From positions 1 to 38,002 of the IMG/VR virus record IMGVR_UViG_3300006928_000022: a stretch of 38,002 bases of DNA; one strand, written 5' to 3'. Each line of letters starts with the position of its first letter. The first letter of the stretch is position 1. This DNA is from a virus. Under the pieces are notes generated by a model that had not been told where the DNA came from, did not search any database, and was given only the letters and a program-made list of their open reading frames with translations. This document shows positions 9,401 to 19,400 of the stretch, one piece after another. Made by a program: the position numbers and the translations under genes.

Positions 9401-9508
9401 AAAGGAACTAAAGGAAACCCAGGAACAGGTGGAGCAGGTGGAGCGCAGAATCAACCAGAGACTGCTTCTGATGGTTCTGATGGTACTATCATTAAAATTG
9501 AATGTTAG
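6497..9508 (+). CDS. Long tail fibre/adhesin with glycine-rich C-terminal domain (1003 aa)
   Basis: The N-terminal 80 residues are basic and probably attach to the tail. Fibre motifs follow: a GGTGTGTG hinge, DDHTQYVHN (typical of phage fibres), Thr/Ile-rich beta-helix-like repeats, and LNADLWDGYQ, another common fibre element. From about residue 725 to the end the protein becomes extremely glycine-rich (GGNGGEGGEGG, GGGGGQGGGGGG, GGNGGDGG). These blocks are separated by short non-glycine segments, a layout resembling the polyglycine-sandwich adhesins at the tips of T-even fibres. I infer host receptor binding by this C-terminal part. It overlaps the preceding gene by one base. Confidence 0.75.
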   Translation: MSKRSQRRARHQNASQTGIGRGNLGSSDGRVGSQEFRTIAGKGLVHMVKTETGWKEMSSSLRDTTKGNTTADIVADLVSTPIVTTSGGTGTGTGTNEHNLLEGLTSADDHTQYVHNTTVRTISANHNFTGNPTFTTGTFTAPDINGGTIDGSTIGTSAITTSNITVGTGKTLDVQNGTLTLTDNQISGDKVEGGTIAATTITALTTAGITATADIDIGTFDLRANTLTSDIADGTSPLNITSTTKVTNLNADLWDGYQFSDYLNQAVKTTSTPTFSSITTPTILSTGDITLNPTGNDVLPNATVDVDLGDYNKMWKSLYAAELIVETLVAQDVMATIGGRIMVAPTTKLIGDLQDDDTTIDVEHNNIKNKYVMLKTAPEGVAQVEVIKIENSNPSAITGGYRYNIQNRNLDNTVANEWQEGDAVCSLGGSAGEGFIDLTSTSTVLGHSGPTMAIYSRTAATNWNDLKPTVAVGQLSSFVDYSSSDKFGIAIGNDITLTPTTSFKGLTADNTNGLRMFNTPIELYNSTEKRVKITSAGTVKMGEHLDNTAGSSESAKFHWDGADLTLTGAITADTGYIGGTTGWTIASKKLFSLHNSQYIGLVQQGSAHSDVGSLSAFYAGATADTGENAKISFGGDGKIRGNGIYRKASVDYLITASRIFGNGSDGALSTSGTTNLTRDMYYTSIIVSNGQTLYINTNGWRVFIRDSLLLIGSGKVYFRNNGSVGANGGTAGSPVNPGAGGSGSGAGGKEGSLRGGIQGGNGGEGGEGGAGNSVASNGIAGADVPAVSPIVREYTNAMVNDGAKGGVGDPGSMAGAGISDNGDNAGASQGAISIQSSDLTFIIAMRDAFAVGNSTPSIYPSAGACGGGGGSGGGASGNSNAQAGKSGGGGGQGGGGGGHVMVLMRQFVGVQSQCYFEAKGGNGGDGSSHGSSGNGGAGGKGAGGNGGDGGCVTVICGDALASINIDVSKGTKGNPGTGGAGGAQNQPETASDGSDGTIIKIEC

Positions 9509-9566
9509 GGATTCATTATGAAAAATATTATTATTAATAGTCTTAAAGCAGTAAATTAGGGTACTT

Positions 9567-10487
9567 ATGGCTTCATATGGTAAAATAGCAACAGGGCAAA
9601 AAGGTATAATTGATACTAAAGCTACGCTGTCAGATAGAAGTTCTTATATTGAGCATCAAGCTTCAACAGATAAAATTTCTGAGGAGTATGGCATCTATAA
9701 TCAAGCTTTAACGGCTATTGGTTCAGTATCTTCTATGTATGGAGAAAATAAAGAGTCTTATGAAAATCTATCCACAGGTGCAAAAGAGGCTGGTGTCACT
9801 GGTATAAAAGATTATGACAGTTTAGCTTTTGGAGAAAAACTAAAAATAGGTTTTGGTCTTGGTGATGACTCTATCAAAGATTTAGGTGCTACATATGAAG
9901 GAGACGATGGAGCATTTACTACTTCTAGTTTGATGGAAATTGGTAGGAAGTCAAATGCTGGTACTTTACAAGGAAGTTTAGTTGGACCAGATGGTGAAAA
10001 AAAGAGTGCTTGGCAGATATATGGACAAAAAGCTCCTGAAGGAAAATACACAGGTGAAGCAGGTAATTTAAAGGAAAATCCTTTACAAAATTATGGTATT
10101 GGAGATGGTAAAAATCAAACTCTTGAAGCTGGCGGAAAGTTGTTAAAGGCGGTAGGTATTGGAGATGGTAAAAATCAAGTACTTGACGGAGTTTCAAATC
10201 TCTTTGGAGGAAAATCTAAATCTGGAGCTTCTCAATCAAATAATAAACAGAGTTCCTCATCTGGAGCTTTTGGGGGAAATTTGTTAGAAAGTTTAGGAGA
10301 AGGATTAGTAAATGTAGCTACCGGGTTTAAACCAAATGAAGGATTGGTTAGGACATCTAATCAAGGAGGATTTATGGGTCTTAAGCTTGGTGAGAATCCT
10401 GGTTTAGAACAGAAATCAAGCCAATACCATTATAAAAATTTATGGGAATCGTGGAAAAATAAAAAACAAGTAGCGTCAAATGATTAA
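9567..10487 (+). CDS. Gly/Ser-rich virion-associated protein with short internal repeat (306 aa)
   Basis: 306 residues, rich in Gly, Ser, Lys and Asn, with no signal peptide or membrane helix. A seven-residue unit GIGDGKN followed by Q recurs with a 20-residue period near residues 177 and 197, matching a 24-base exact DNA repeat. The C-terminal third is low-complexity (SNNKQSSSSGAFGG) and ends in a Trp/Lys-rich helix. It lies between the fibre gene and the putative ejection proteins and overlaps the next gene by 8 bases. A structural or injected protein is likely by position; no family is recognised. Confidence 0.65.
   Translation: MASYGKIATGQKGIIDTKATLSDRSSYIEHQASTDKISEEYGIYNQALTAIGSVSSMYGENKESYENLSTGAKEAGVTGIKDYDSLAFGEKLKIGFGLGDDSIKDLGATYEGDDGAFTTSSLMEIGRKSNAGTLQGSLVGPDGEKKSAWQIYGQKAPEGKYTGEAGNLKENPLQNYGIGDGKNQTLEAGGKLLKAVGIGDGKNQVLDGVSNLFGGKSKSGASQSNNKQSSSSGAFGGNLLESLGEGLVNVATGFKPNEGLVRTSNQGGFMGLKLGENPGLEQKSSQYHYKNLWESWKNKKQVASND
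10095..10178 (+). repeat. 24-base direct repeat, two copies, 60-base period
   Basis: Bases 10095-10118 and 10155-10178 are identical and lie in the same reading frame inside the 306-residue gene, encoding the GIGDGKNQ unit twice. The exact nucleotide identity suggests a recent tandem duplication or conversion rather than an ancient protein repeat. Confidence 0.85.
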
Positions 10488-11022
10488 TTTTAGAAAAAGA
10501 TTAAGACCTCATAAAACCAAGTCTGTGAAAGACAAGTCGTCAGATGATGACGAGGTTGAGTGGGTTCAAGCAGCTGTAGCGGTTGCTGGTTTAGGTCTTT
10601 CTTTAATGGAAAAACACGAACAAGACAAAGCTAATAAAGCACTTAAAAAAGACTTACAAATGAAACAATCTCAAGCGGCGAGAGGTTTTGATGCAGTTAA
10701 TCAGACCTTAGATGCTTCTCTAGGTTTATTTCAAGATAGAAAACAACAAGATAGAGAGTTTCTAACAGAGAATACAAATGCTAAATTAAAACAAAATTTA
10801 GATGAAGTTAGAAATTCTGGCTCTACTCTTGCAAGTACTGGAACTGATGTATCACAAGATATTAATAAATCTTTGTGGAGTAGTTATAGTCAAGGTAGTC
10901 TAAAATTAGACAGACAAGAAGAAAATGCTAAATTAGGAGCATATTCAAGTGCTTTTAAAAGCGCAGCTGATATAAGAACACAAATGTCTGAAATTGATGC
11001 TCAAATAAATTCACTATCATAA
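10480..11022 (+). CDS. Small internal virion protein, gp14-like by size and layout (180 aa)
   Basis: 180 residues with a basic head, then a hydrophobic Ala/Gly/Val-rich helix (WVQAAVAVAGLGLSLM) at about residues 29-44, then a long Gln/Asp-rich helical region. A short hydrophobic helix plus coiled coil just upstream of larger ejection-type genes resembles the small internal core protein of T7-like phages (gp14), which enters the host envelope during DNA ejection. This rests on size, order and layout only. The stop overlaps the next start (TAATG). Confidence 0.5.
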   Translation: MINFRKRLRPHKTKSVKDKSSDDDEVEWVQAAVAVAGLGLSLMEKHEQDKANKALKKDLQMKQSQAARGFDAVNQTLDASLGLFQDRKQQDREFLTENTNAKLKQNLDEVRNSGSTLASTGTDVSQDINKSLWSSYSQGSLKLDRQEENAKLGAYSSAFKSAADIRTQMSEIDAQINSLS

Positions 11023-12398
11023 TGCCTAAAAGTAGAAAATCACTTAATAGATTGCAAGCAGGAGCTGATTTAATGACTGTTCTTGATAGTCTCTATCAAA
11101 TTGAGCATGGAAAAACAAGAATGAAGGAGAGAGTTGCAATAGAAGACGTAAAAGAGAATGCAAATACTATGCGTCAAATTATGCAAAATAACTTTACAAC
11201 TGAATTAAGAAAAACAGAAGCGAGAGAAGCTCATAAATTAAGACTTTTGGATAAATATGACGACTTTGATGTAGGATATGATGAAAAAACTAAGACTTAT
11301 TTACCTAAAGATGGAGCAGTGTCAAGAGCGATAAAAGAAAAAAGCCAAGATGATATATATAATATTACTGGACTTCAGATAGACTATGACAGCCCAGAGA
11401 TGGGTATGTATCGAACTGCGAGTGTAAAGGGAGCTAGTACTCAAATTCCTGCTTGGGATGATGACCCAGACCCTAATTATTTTACTCAAGATGATATACC
11501 TGCTCTAACTAAAACAGTTTTTGAAGATATGAAATCAAAGTATGGTGGTGAAGAATTTTTTAATGAAGATGCTATGAAAGATGTTATAACATCAGGAGCT
11601 AGAACTCGTATAGGTAAGGATATTTTAAATCAAAAAGATTATGAATATGCTCAATATTATAAAGAAAAAGGTGCCGAAGTAGCGAAGGACAAGAAAAATG
11701 CAGAGTTTGAGGATTCAATAGAAAGGAAAACTAAGGTTCAACAAGAAATTCTAGATAATTACCAAAATCCATCATATGCATATGCTTTTAATATGACTGA
11801 TTTCGGATATTCGAAAAGTCCTGATTGGAGTGCGAAAGAAAAGGCTATGCAGGAAAAATTCGAAAAAACAGATAAAAATAATAGACCTATAATGAGTGAT
11901 TCTCAAGTAAGACAGCTAAATCAAGCAATGGGAGAGATTTTTCATAAGGATGTAGAAACTTCGTCTTTTTTAACTGCATTTAAGAAGTGGGACAAGCCAG
12001 GAAGAGGTGGAACTACTAGTATTGCATATGATATTTATCAGCAAATGGGGGTTCCAGTTGATGAATATGATAAGTTACATAAACTTGTTTGGGGAAACGA
12101 TACACATATTAAACAAAAAGATTTAGAATCTCAGATGAATTGGAGAATAAAACAACCTACGAAAGAAGATAATTGGTCAATTAACTTTCCTCGTTCTGTG
12201 GCAATTTTAGATATTGCAGAGAAATCTGGGGCTATAAGTTTAAATCCAAACAATTTAACCATAACAGTTAAAAATAAATCAGATTTCGATGAAGTATTAA
12301 AAAGGTGGAAACTTAATGCTGATAAAAATGATAATTTTAAAGCAGAGTTAAAACATTTTCAGAGACTTTATCAAGATGGGCAAATTAAATTTAAATAA
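11022..12398 (+). CDS. Helical virion-type protein, unknown (458 aa)
   Basis: 458 residues, highly charged and largely helical, with long Lys/Glu/Asp runs and no membrane segments. No catalytic motif is seen; in particular I found no lysozyme or transglycosylase signature. It starts and ends in TAATG overlaps within the chain leading to the 3067-residue protein, so it is probably made at the same time and in related amounts. It may be an internal core/ejection component, inferred from order alone. Confidence 0.6.
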   Translation: MPKSRKSLNRLQAGADLMTVLDSLYQIEHGKTRMKERVAIEDVKENANTMRQIMQNNFTTELRKTEAREAHKLRLLDKYDDFDVGYDEKTKTYLPKDGAVSRAIKEKSQDDIYNITGLQIDYDSPEMGMYRTASVKGASTQIPAWDDDPDPNYFTQDDIPALTKTVFEDMKSKYGGEEFFNEDAMKDVITSGARTRIGKDILNQKDYEYAQYYKEKGAEVAKDKKNAEFEDSIERKTKVQQEILDNYQNPSYAYAFNMTDFGYSKSPDWSAKEKAMQEKFEKTDKNNRPIMSDSQVRQLNQAMGEIFHKDVETSSFLTAFKKWDKPGRGGTTSIAYDIYQQMGVPVDEYDKLHKLVWGNDTHIKQKDLESQMNWRIKQPTKEDNWSINFPRSVAILDIAEKSGAISLNPNNLTITVKNKSDFDEVLKRWKLNADKNDNFKAELKHFQRLYQDGQIKFK

Positions 12399-13420
12399 TG
12401 TCGGATAATAATAAAAAAGATACACTATCTGTCTCTGGATACTATGATGATTTCTTAGTAAACCTAACTAATGACTGGGCGGAGACTACTGAAGTAGACA
12501 CGACTGAGAAAGTTGAGGTAGATACATCAAAAAATCTTGGAGCTGTTACTGGTATCTATGGTAAAATATCTAATTTCTTAGATGTTGGTCAACTTGCACA
12601 AGAGGCTGAAGAATATATGTCTAGTGGACAAGATTTAGTTAAGGAATGGTCTCCTGATACATGGGCTGGTTCAAATATAGATGTTAAAGGATGGGATAGG
12701 ATGTCCAGACAATTTGCTAAAGAATATGCATTGCAGGGAGTAGAGACACCAGGATTTGGCAACTATTATAAAGGAAGAGCTAAAGAGGGTGTATATGGAT
12801 TTGCAGATGATTATTTTTATAATCTAGCATTAAGTGATGTATACAGTAGCGCAGCTGCTCAGATAAAAAAAGTCAATCCTAGAAAATGGAAAAAATGGCA
12901 AGGAGAAATTAAAACAGACCAGGGAGCATCTTCATTTAATCCTATAGGTATAGATTATGATAAATATAAATGGGATACTCATGTAGATGCAGTAAATAAA
13001 TTTGCTACTGAAAAAGAAATTAAAGAGTTAAATGAACTTGCATCTTTAAGAGCTTCTGGTTGGGCTAAAGATTATAGAAAAGATTTAAATAAGACTATTC
13101 AAGGCACAATTGATGATATAACAAAGGGCGAAGTCTCTCGAAGTAATGGTCAAATGATAGAATCTTTAAATGAAATGCTTAGTAATACTGAATCTTTACA
13201 AACAATTTATAATACAAAAGAAGAAGTCCATCTAATTAGTAAAAGAAATAATATGGAAAGGACACCTGGTGCTGATAAAATATTAAAGAATGCTCATATG
13301 AAAGCATTGTCTAATCTTGAAGCAGCTGGTAAAGATATGGCAGAAGTTTATGATAGGGATAATATTATACACAGAGAAATAATGGATGCTACTAAATTAA
13401 TTAAAGAACCACCTAAATAA
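12398..13420 (+). CDS. Virion-type protein, unknown (340 aa)
   Basis: 340 residues. The first 45 are Thr/Asp/Glu-rich and acidic. The middle has several aromatic-rich segments (GFGNYYKGRAKEG, ADDYFYNLALSDVY). The last 130 are helical and charged. No known domain is recognised. It is locked into the late operon by TAATG overlaps at both ends and immediately precedes the giant gene. A structural or ejected protein is the likeliest class. Confidence 0.6.
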   Translation: MSDNNKKDTLSVSGYYDDFLVNLTNDWAETTEVDTTEKVEVDTSKNLGAVTGIYGKISNFLDVGQLAQEAEEYMSSGQDLVKEWSPDTWAGSNIDVKGWDRMSRQFAKEYALQGVETPGFGNYYKGRAKEGVYGFADDYFYNLALSDVYSSAAAQIKKVNPRKWKKWQGEIKTDQGASSFNPIGIDYDKYKWDTHVDAVNKFATEKEIKELNELASLRASGWAKDYRKDLNKTIQGTIDDITKGEVSRSNGQMIESLNEMLSNTESLQTIYNTKEEVHLISKRNNMERTPGADKILKNAHMKALSNLEAAGKDMAEVYDRDNIIHREIMDATKLIKEPPK

Positions 13421-16400
13421 TGTCAGATATTACCAATTTATTAGATTCCCTGCAGATAGAACTAGATGAGCAAAACGAGAATCTAACCCATACTCCATCC
13501 CCTTCAAGCAATATACACTTATTTAAAAGTTTAGATAATTTAAGAAACCAAGAAACTCAACAGTCTCAAATCTCTAATAAGAAAAGATTGGCGGAAGCTC
13601 CTGATTCTACTTTTGGAAGTGAATTTGTATGGGGTCTTGCTGAATCGGCTATGGTTGCTCCAGGTTTATGGGAATCACTAGGTAAGCAAACTGGAATTAC
13701 TCCAGATATAAAGCAAGGAGATATTAGAGAGAAACTTGGTGGATACGGTACAGAGGATTGGGATAAACAATCATCATTGGGTAAAGTCGGATATATAGCT
13801 GGAGCAGGCGCGGGTATGTTAATACCATTTGGAGCGGCTGGGAAGATAGTGCAAGGAGTCACTAAGGTAGGTGCAAAAGTAATTCAAGTGGGACAGAAAG
13901 TTCCATTTTTAACAAGAGCAGCTGGCCGCGAATTATCAGAGAGAGCAGGTAAATTAATTGGTAAATCAGCTACTACAATATCAGATGATATAGCTACTAA
14001 AGTTATTAAAGCAGCTGAACCAGTCGTATCTAAGCCATCTACTCTTAGAAAAATTAGAGGTTTAAAGCAATATGATGAAATAACTAAAGGATTAGCTAAA
14101 TCTGAATTAAAGGCTGTTGTTAAAAAAACTATTCCTGATATTGCTGATGACGCAATAGATGATGTAAGTAGGATTGCTATAGATGCAGTAACTCACTATT
14201 CTCCAAATAATGCTCATGAAATAATAGACCAAGCTGTAAAAGGAATTATGAGTATGGGTGGGAGGAGAGCGACAGGTCTACCTGCTGATTTAATAGGAGC
14301 ATATGCTTATGACGCTGTTCTTGGTGGAGTATATGGATTTGCGAAGTATGCGGCTCAAGAATATGGTAGACAAGCTTGGGAGAATGATGGCAATCTTACG
14401 TTGTCAAAGTTTTCAAAAGATACTGATTGGTGGAATGGTGTTTCCCATGCACTTGATGAAGCTAAGTGGTTAGGATTTCTCGGACCTGTTAGATTTGTAG
14501 GTGGTGGTACATCTACCCCACTTATAACAGTTCCTAGATTTTGGAATAAACGAAAAGGCACAGTCAATAAAATGCTTGGAGGTATTTTTAGAAATTTACT
14601 CCCGATAAAAAATGTTACACCACTTCAAGCTAAAGCAACTTTACAAATGATGGATTCAGTTAGTAATGGAGCTATAAGACATCTCGCAGGAAAACATACT
14701 CCATTATTAAATAAAGCTTTAGAAAAAAATAGTGGTGCTTTTTGGCAGTATTTTCATAAAAATGGCGATGAAGCTATAGGTGCATTAAATGAAATACGAA
14801 AATCTTTTAGAAATAATGCTCCTTTAATAATGGGTAAGGAAGTTCTTAGCGACTTAGCTGCAAGTTTACCAAGAATGGGTATGGGAGCTGTTGCTATGAA
14901 TTTACCTAGTATTAAAGAACGATGGGATGCAACTAGTGGTATGTCCGCAGGTGATAGAATTAAAAATATTAGCAGTACTTCATTCGGAGAAGAGTGGGCA
15001 GATATAGGTGCTAATATACTAGTTGCAATGATGATGACTCGTGGTGCTAGAAGTATCAGAAGATTTGATAAACCTGCAAGTGGCTCAGCTGTTGACACTG
15101 GTTTGCAAATAGGTCTTAATCGTGGAGAATTAAAAAAGCATATGACTGGGCAAGATACATATATAAAAGAAGTTAAGGCTGGTTTAGAGGCTTTAGGTCT
15201 TAGTCCAACTGATAGACATAACCTAGCAATGAATTATAAACATCACACTGGGTTTCCAAATGATTATGGTGATTCTGTAGCTCAATCTATAACTGAAACT
15301 GACGCAACATTTAAGTCTATCAATGAAAAAATTAATAATCGTTCAATGAATAGTGAAGATATTTCTAAGCTAGATTTAGATACAGTTGAAAAAGAAGGTA
15401 AGCATGTTGATTTAAAAGATGCATACGTTAAAGCTGCTAAAGAAGCTAATCTTACCCCAGAACAAACAAAGCAGTGGAATAAGGATATGGAAATAACACT
15501 TGCTATTGAAAACTTTATGGAAACTTATTTAGGAACTGGCGAGATTACTCATAAGCCTATGACTCCTAAAGAAGCTAGAGAGTATGTTAAAGAGATGTCA
15601 AATACACAGATTGATGGAAAATCATTAACAACTCAAAATTTAAGACCACTGTTATGGGATGCTAAAGAAGGAGCTGCTTCAAGGGTAACTAAAGAGACTT
15701 ATAGTCAAATACAATTAGCTTATAGAGAAATTGCTGAAGCTCTTGGTCTTGAAAATATATCATTTGACAAGAAGACAGGTGTAGTATTAGTCCCTGAAGG
15801 TTTACAACTTCCTAATTTAGCTATAGTTGATGCTAGTAACGGAGATAGTAGACTTAGAAATGCTATGGCTCAATCTTTTAATGCTATTCATCAACAAGGT
15901 ATACGTCTTGGATGGATAAAAGAACAAAAAAAAGTAACTACTCAATCTTTTGAAAGGCTTCGTGGTGAAGGAGTTGAAGAAGCGATAGATGTTTTTAGTC
16001 AAAGACTTTTAGCTATGCATAAAATGGTATACGGTGAAAATCATAGTATAGAGACATTGAGAGATGGTGAAGTATGGAATGAATTTATGATGACTGCAGA
16101 TGGATGGCATTATTCATACGGAGATGGTAAAGCATATGCACAGAGAAAGAATGTTAAATCGTTTTTTAATAATGATTTCGATAAAGTAGAAACACATCTT
16201 GAAGGAGATGAAATACGAAGACGTAAATTGGAACTTGATAGTAGAATTGGTGCTTCAAAAGTTGAACTTATTGAATCAGAAAGTTTTAACTCAGACGAAA
16301 TAAACGATATAAATAAATTTATTAGAAATGCAAATAAAGTTTATAGATTGGCTAATCCTACTGAGAGGATTTCAGATAAATCGACAACTTTAACCTATAA

Positions 16401-19400
16401 AGACGCTGCTGAATTAAAACAAAAAACAGAAGAAATGTTTGGGAATGCATTTACAGATAAGGATGTAATGAGGAGACTTGAGAGTGAAATACTTCAAGAG
16501 GGAATAGATAAAATAGATTTAAAAAATACCGATGTTACATATACTACTTCTACTTTAAGTTTACTAACTAATCCTGAATTTGCAGGTGGTAAGATAAATT
16601 CATTACGAAGTGTTAGAGATATAGATGCTTTCTTAGATACGATGGCTAAAGAAGGTAAACCTGCTGAAGAAATTGATATGTTGAAGCAATTCTATAGTAA
16701 TCTACATGATGCTGTTGCTAAGTCTGAAAGTGGTGTAATAAAATTTAATAAAGAAACTCTACCTATTGATGGTATCCAAGATGGATTGTATAAAGCACTA
16801 CAAGAAGCATTTATGCATTCAAGAAGAAGTAATTTTAATGAATTAATATCTGATTCTCAAATAATAAGTGATGGTTTAAGTAAAATGTTATTTGAAACAA
16901 CTAAGGAATTAGGAGTGATAATAGACACAGATACAGATATAACTGATGCAGTAAGAGAATCTCTGTTTAAAACTTTATCGAGAACAACTGATTTAAGTCA
17001 AGCACTACTAGACCAAATTACAATTGCAAAAAGAGAAGGAAATATTGTTGCTTTAAATAGTATTCAAAAGAGAAAAGTAGATTTAGATAGAGCCTTAACA
17101 GAACTTTCTAGTAATAGGCAAAGTAAAACTGCTAATGAAATGTACCAACAAGTATTAGCAGATTTACATAAGGTTTCAAATGAAATTAATTCTCAACCTT
17201 TAAATCAAAATGAGATAGAGAGTATTTTCAATGAAAGATTGCAACTTGAATCTAAATCGTCTAAAACTCCAATTATTGAACCACCTAATACAATATCTAT
17301 TTCTCAGTTTGAAGCCAAATATTTTGTTAAGATGGCTGATTATGTTCTAATGGAGAGAGCATTAAATGAGCCTATTCAAACGGGTCATAGTGCAATAGAT
17401 TTATTAGAGGGTGCTAAAAGAAATATAAAAATGAATGTGGAGAAATATGGTGAAACAGGTTCTACATTATCAGAGTTAGAATCTCTAGACAGGGCTATAG
17501 AATCATTAAAAGACATGGAGGGTTCTAAGATAATGACTGGTAAGGAGATTATTGAGTCATTGAGGAAGCCTCTTGTTGCATATATGCAATCCCAACTTGG
17601 AGCAGCTAGAACATTAGGTACTCTTTCTACTGAGCAGTTGGCAAGTAGACTTTATGATTTAGATACAGATTTAAATCAGATTATGATTCAAGCTTATGCA
17701 ACAAAACAAGTTAGGGGATTAGAATACCATAGGGGAAAATATAATGTTTCAAATGAAACTGTACCAAATACTGATAGAACTGGATTTTTAGGAATTCAAA
17801 GATTATTAGGTCTTGATGGACAAATGTTTGTATTAAAATCATCTGGTATTAATGTTGATGGTAAAAAATTTACTAGGATAGATGGTACAGTTAGAGAAGA
17901 GATTCAAAATCATTTAAGAAATGCTGAGATTATTTCTGAGAAAGGTGCATCAGAATTTCATAGAACATTAGATGAAGAGGCAATTAGAAAAAATCAAGAC
18001 TTAATAGGAGACCGTGAGTTTACACTTGTCCCCATTGATGAAGGTGTTGATTTGTTGATTGATTCTTCCCCTGTTACTATTGGAAAGATTAATTCTAATT
18101 TTAGTTGGGATGCCTCAGGTAAGCGTGTTAATAGTGAATTAATGGTTACACTTGATAGAATTTTGAAAGATGGTCTTTCTAGTGAAAATTTAAAGTTACT
18201 TGAAAAGTTTCAGAATCCAAATATGAGTAAAGAAACTATTGAGCAAGCAATTTATTTAACAAGAGCTATATCTGACAGTAAAAGTGTTGTTGAATCTTTT
18301 TTAAAAAGCCAAATGAATGATGCTCAATTAAAAGCTGAATGGAAACGATTGAAAATGTTTGAACATAGAAGTGGTTTTACTGGAACGCCAGAAAATGTAT
18401 CGTTTGTATATGAATTATTAAAAGAGACTGTTGCCGAATCGGGAAGTCGTTCTCATGCACTAGCATTAAGTAAAGTAATAAAAGTATTTGGTAATAAAGG
18501 TGAAATACCTCTAGAGTTTGTTGTTATAAATGATGAAACTGGTCCTGTTGATGTAAATGGTCAGATGAATTATAATCCATTTGATTATAACCAATCTATT
18601 GGTAGAAGGCTTGAGAAACAATTAGTAGAGGTTTCGGGTATCACAGATGCCGAGAAACTTGAGGTTTATGATAAGATAGCTAAAGGTAAGAGTGAAGTAG
18701 ATAGTGTTACTTATTTAACTAAAGATTCTTTTGAGGCTCTTATGAGCTTTCTTGGAGTTAAAGACCAAATGATAGAATATCTTCCAAATGGGAATGCAAT
18801 GCTTAGAGCAGGTGCTATTAAGCCAGTAATTACTCATAGTGAGGTTCTTAAAGATGGTTCATTATTAGAGTTTGTATTAAAAACATCATTTCAATATAAT
18901 AAAGCAATTGAAAAAGTGATACCTCAAGGAAAACATGCGATAGCTTTTGGAAGTGGTGCAAAGAAATTTCTAACTAGAGAAGGAAAAGGTGCGAATACAA
19001 ATGGTGAAGCAGTAAATAGTGCTATAGACCCTGGTAAAATTCCTAATTCTATGATGGACAACCCTTTATCTGAAAAAATAAATGATTCTGTTAATTCCTT
19101 ACCTCGTGGTGTTGATATAAATAATCATACTGCAAAAATTCCTCTATCATCTATAAATCTTAAACAAGCATCTCGTGAGCATACTGGATTAATAGCAGCT
19201 AATACTGGTGTCCATTTTAGTAGATATGGTATGGAGGGAATGAGAAAGTGGACTGGTATTGAAGGAAGATTATCTGATTTTGGAAGACTACAACAAGATA
19301 TGTGGTTAGACCCCATTAGAAGAACATCTATAGCTAAAGAAGTGTTTGGATATAGTCAAGAGACTGGTGACCCATTAGTATTAAATACTGGTTTAGATTT

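Noticed and set aside
9519-9560. 13-codon frame between the fibre and the 306-residue gene
   Set aside because: Too short, poor ribosome site and no distinguishing composition.
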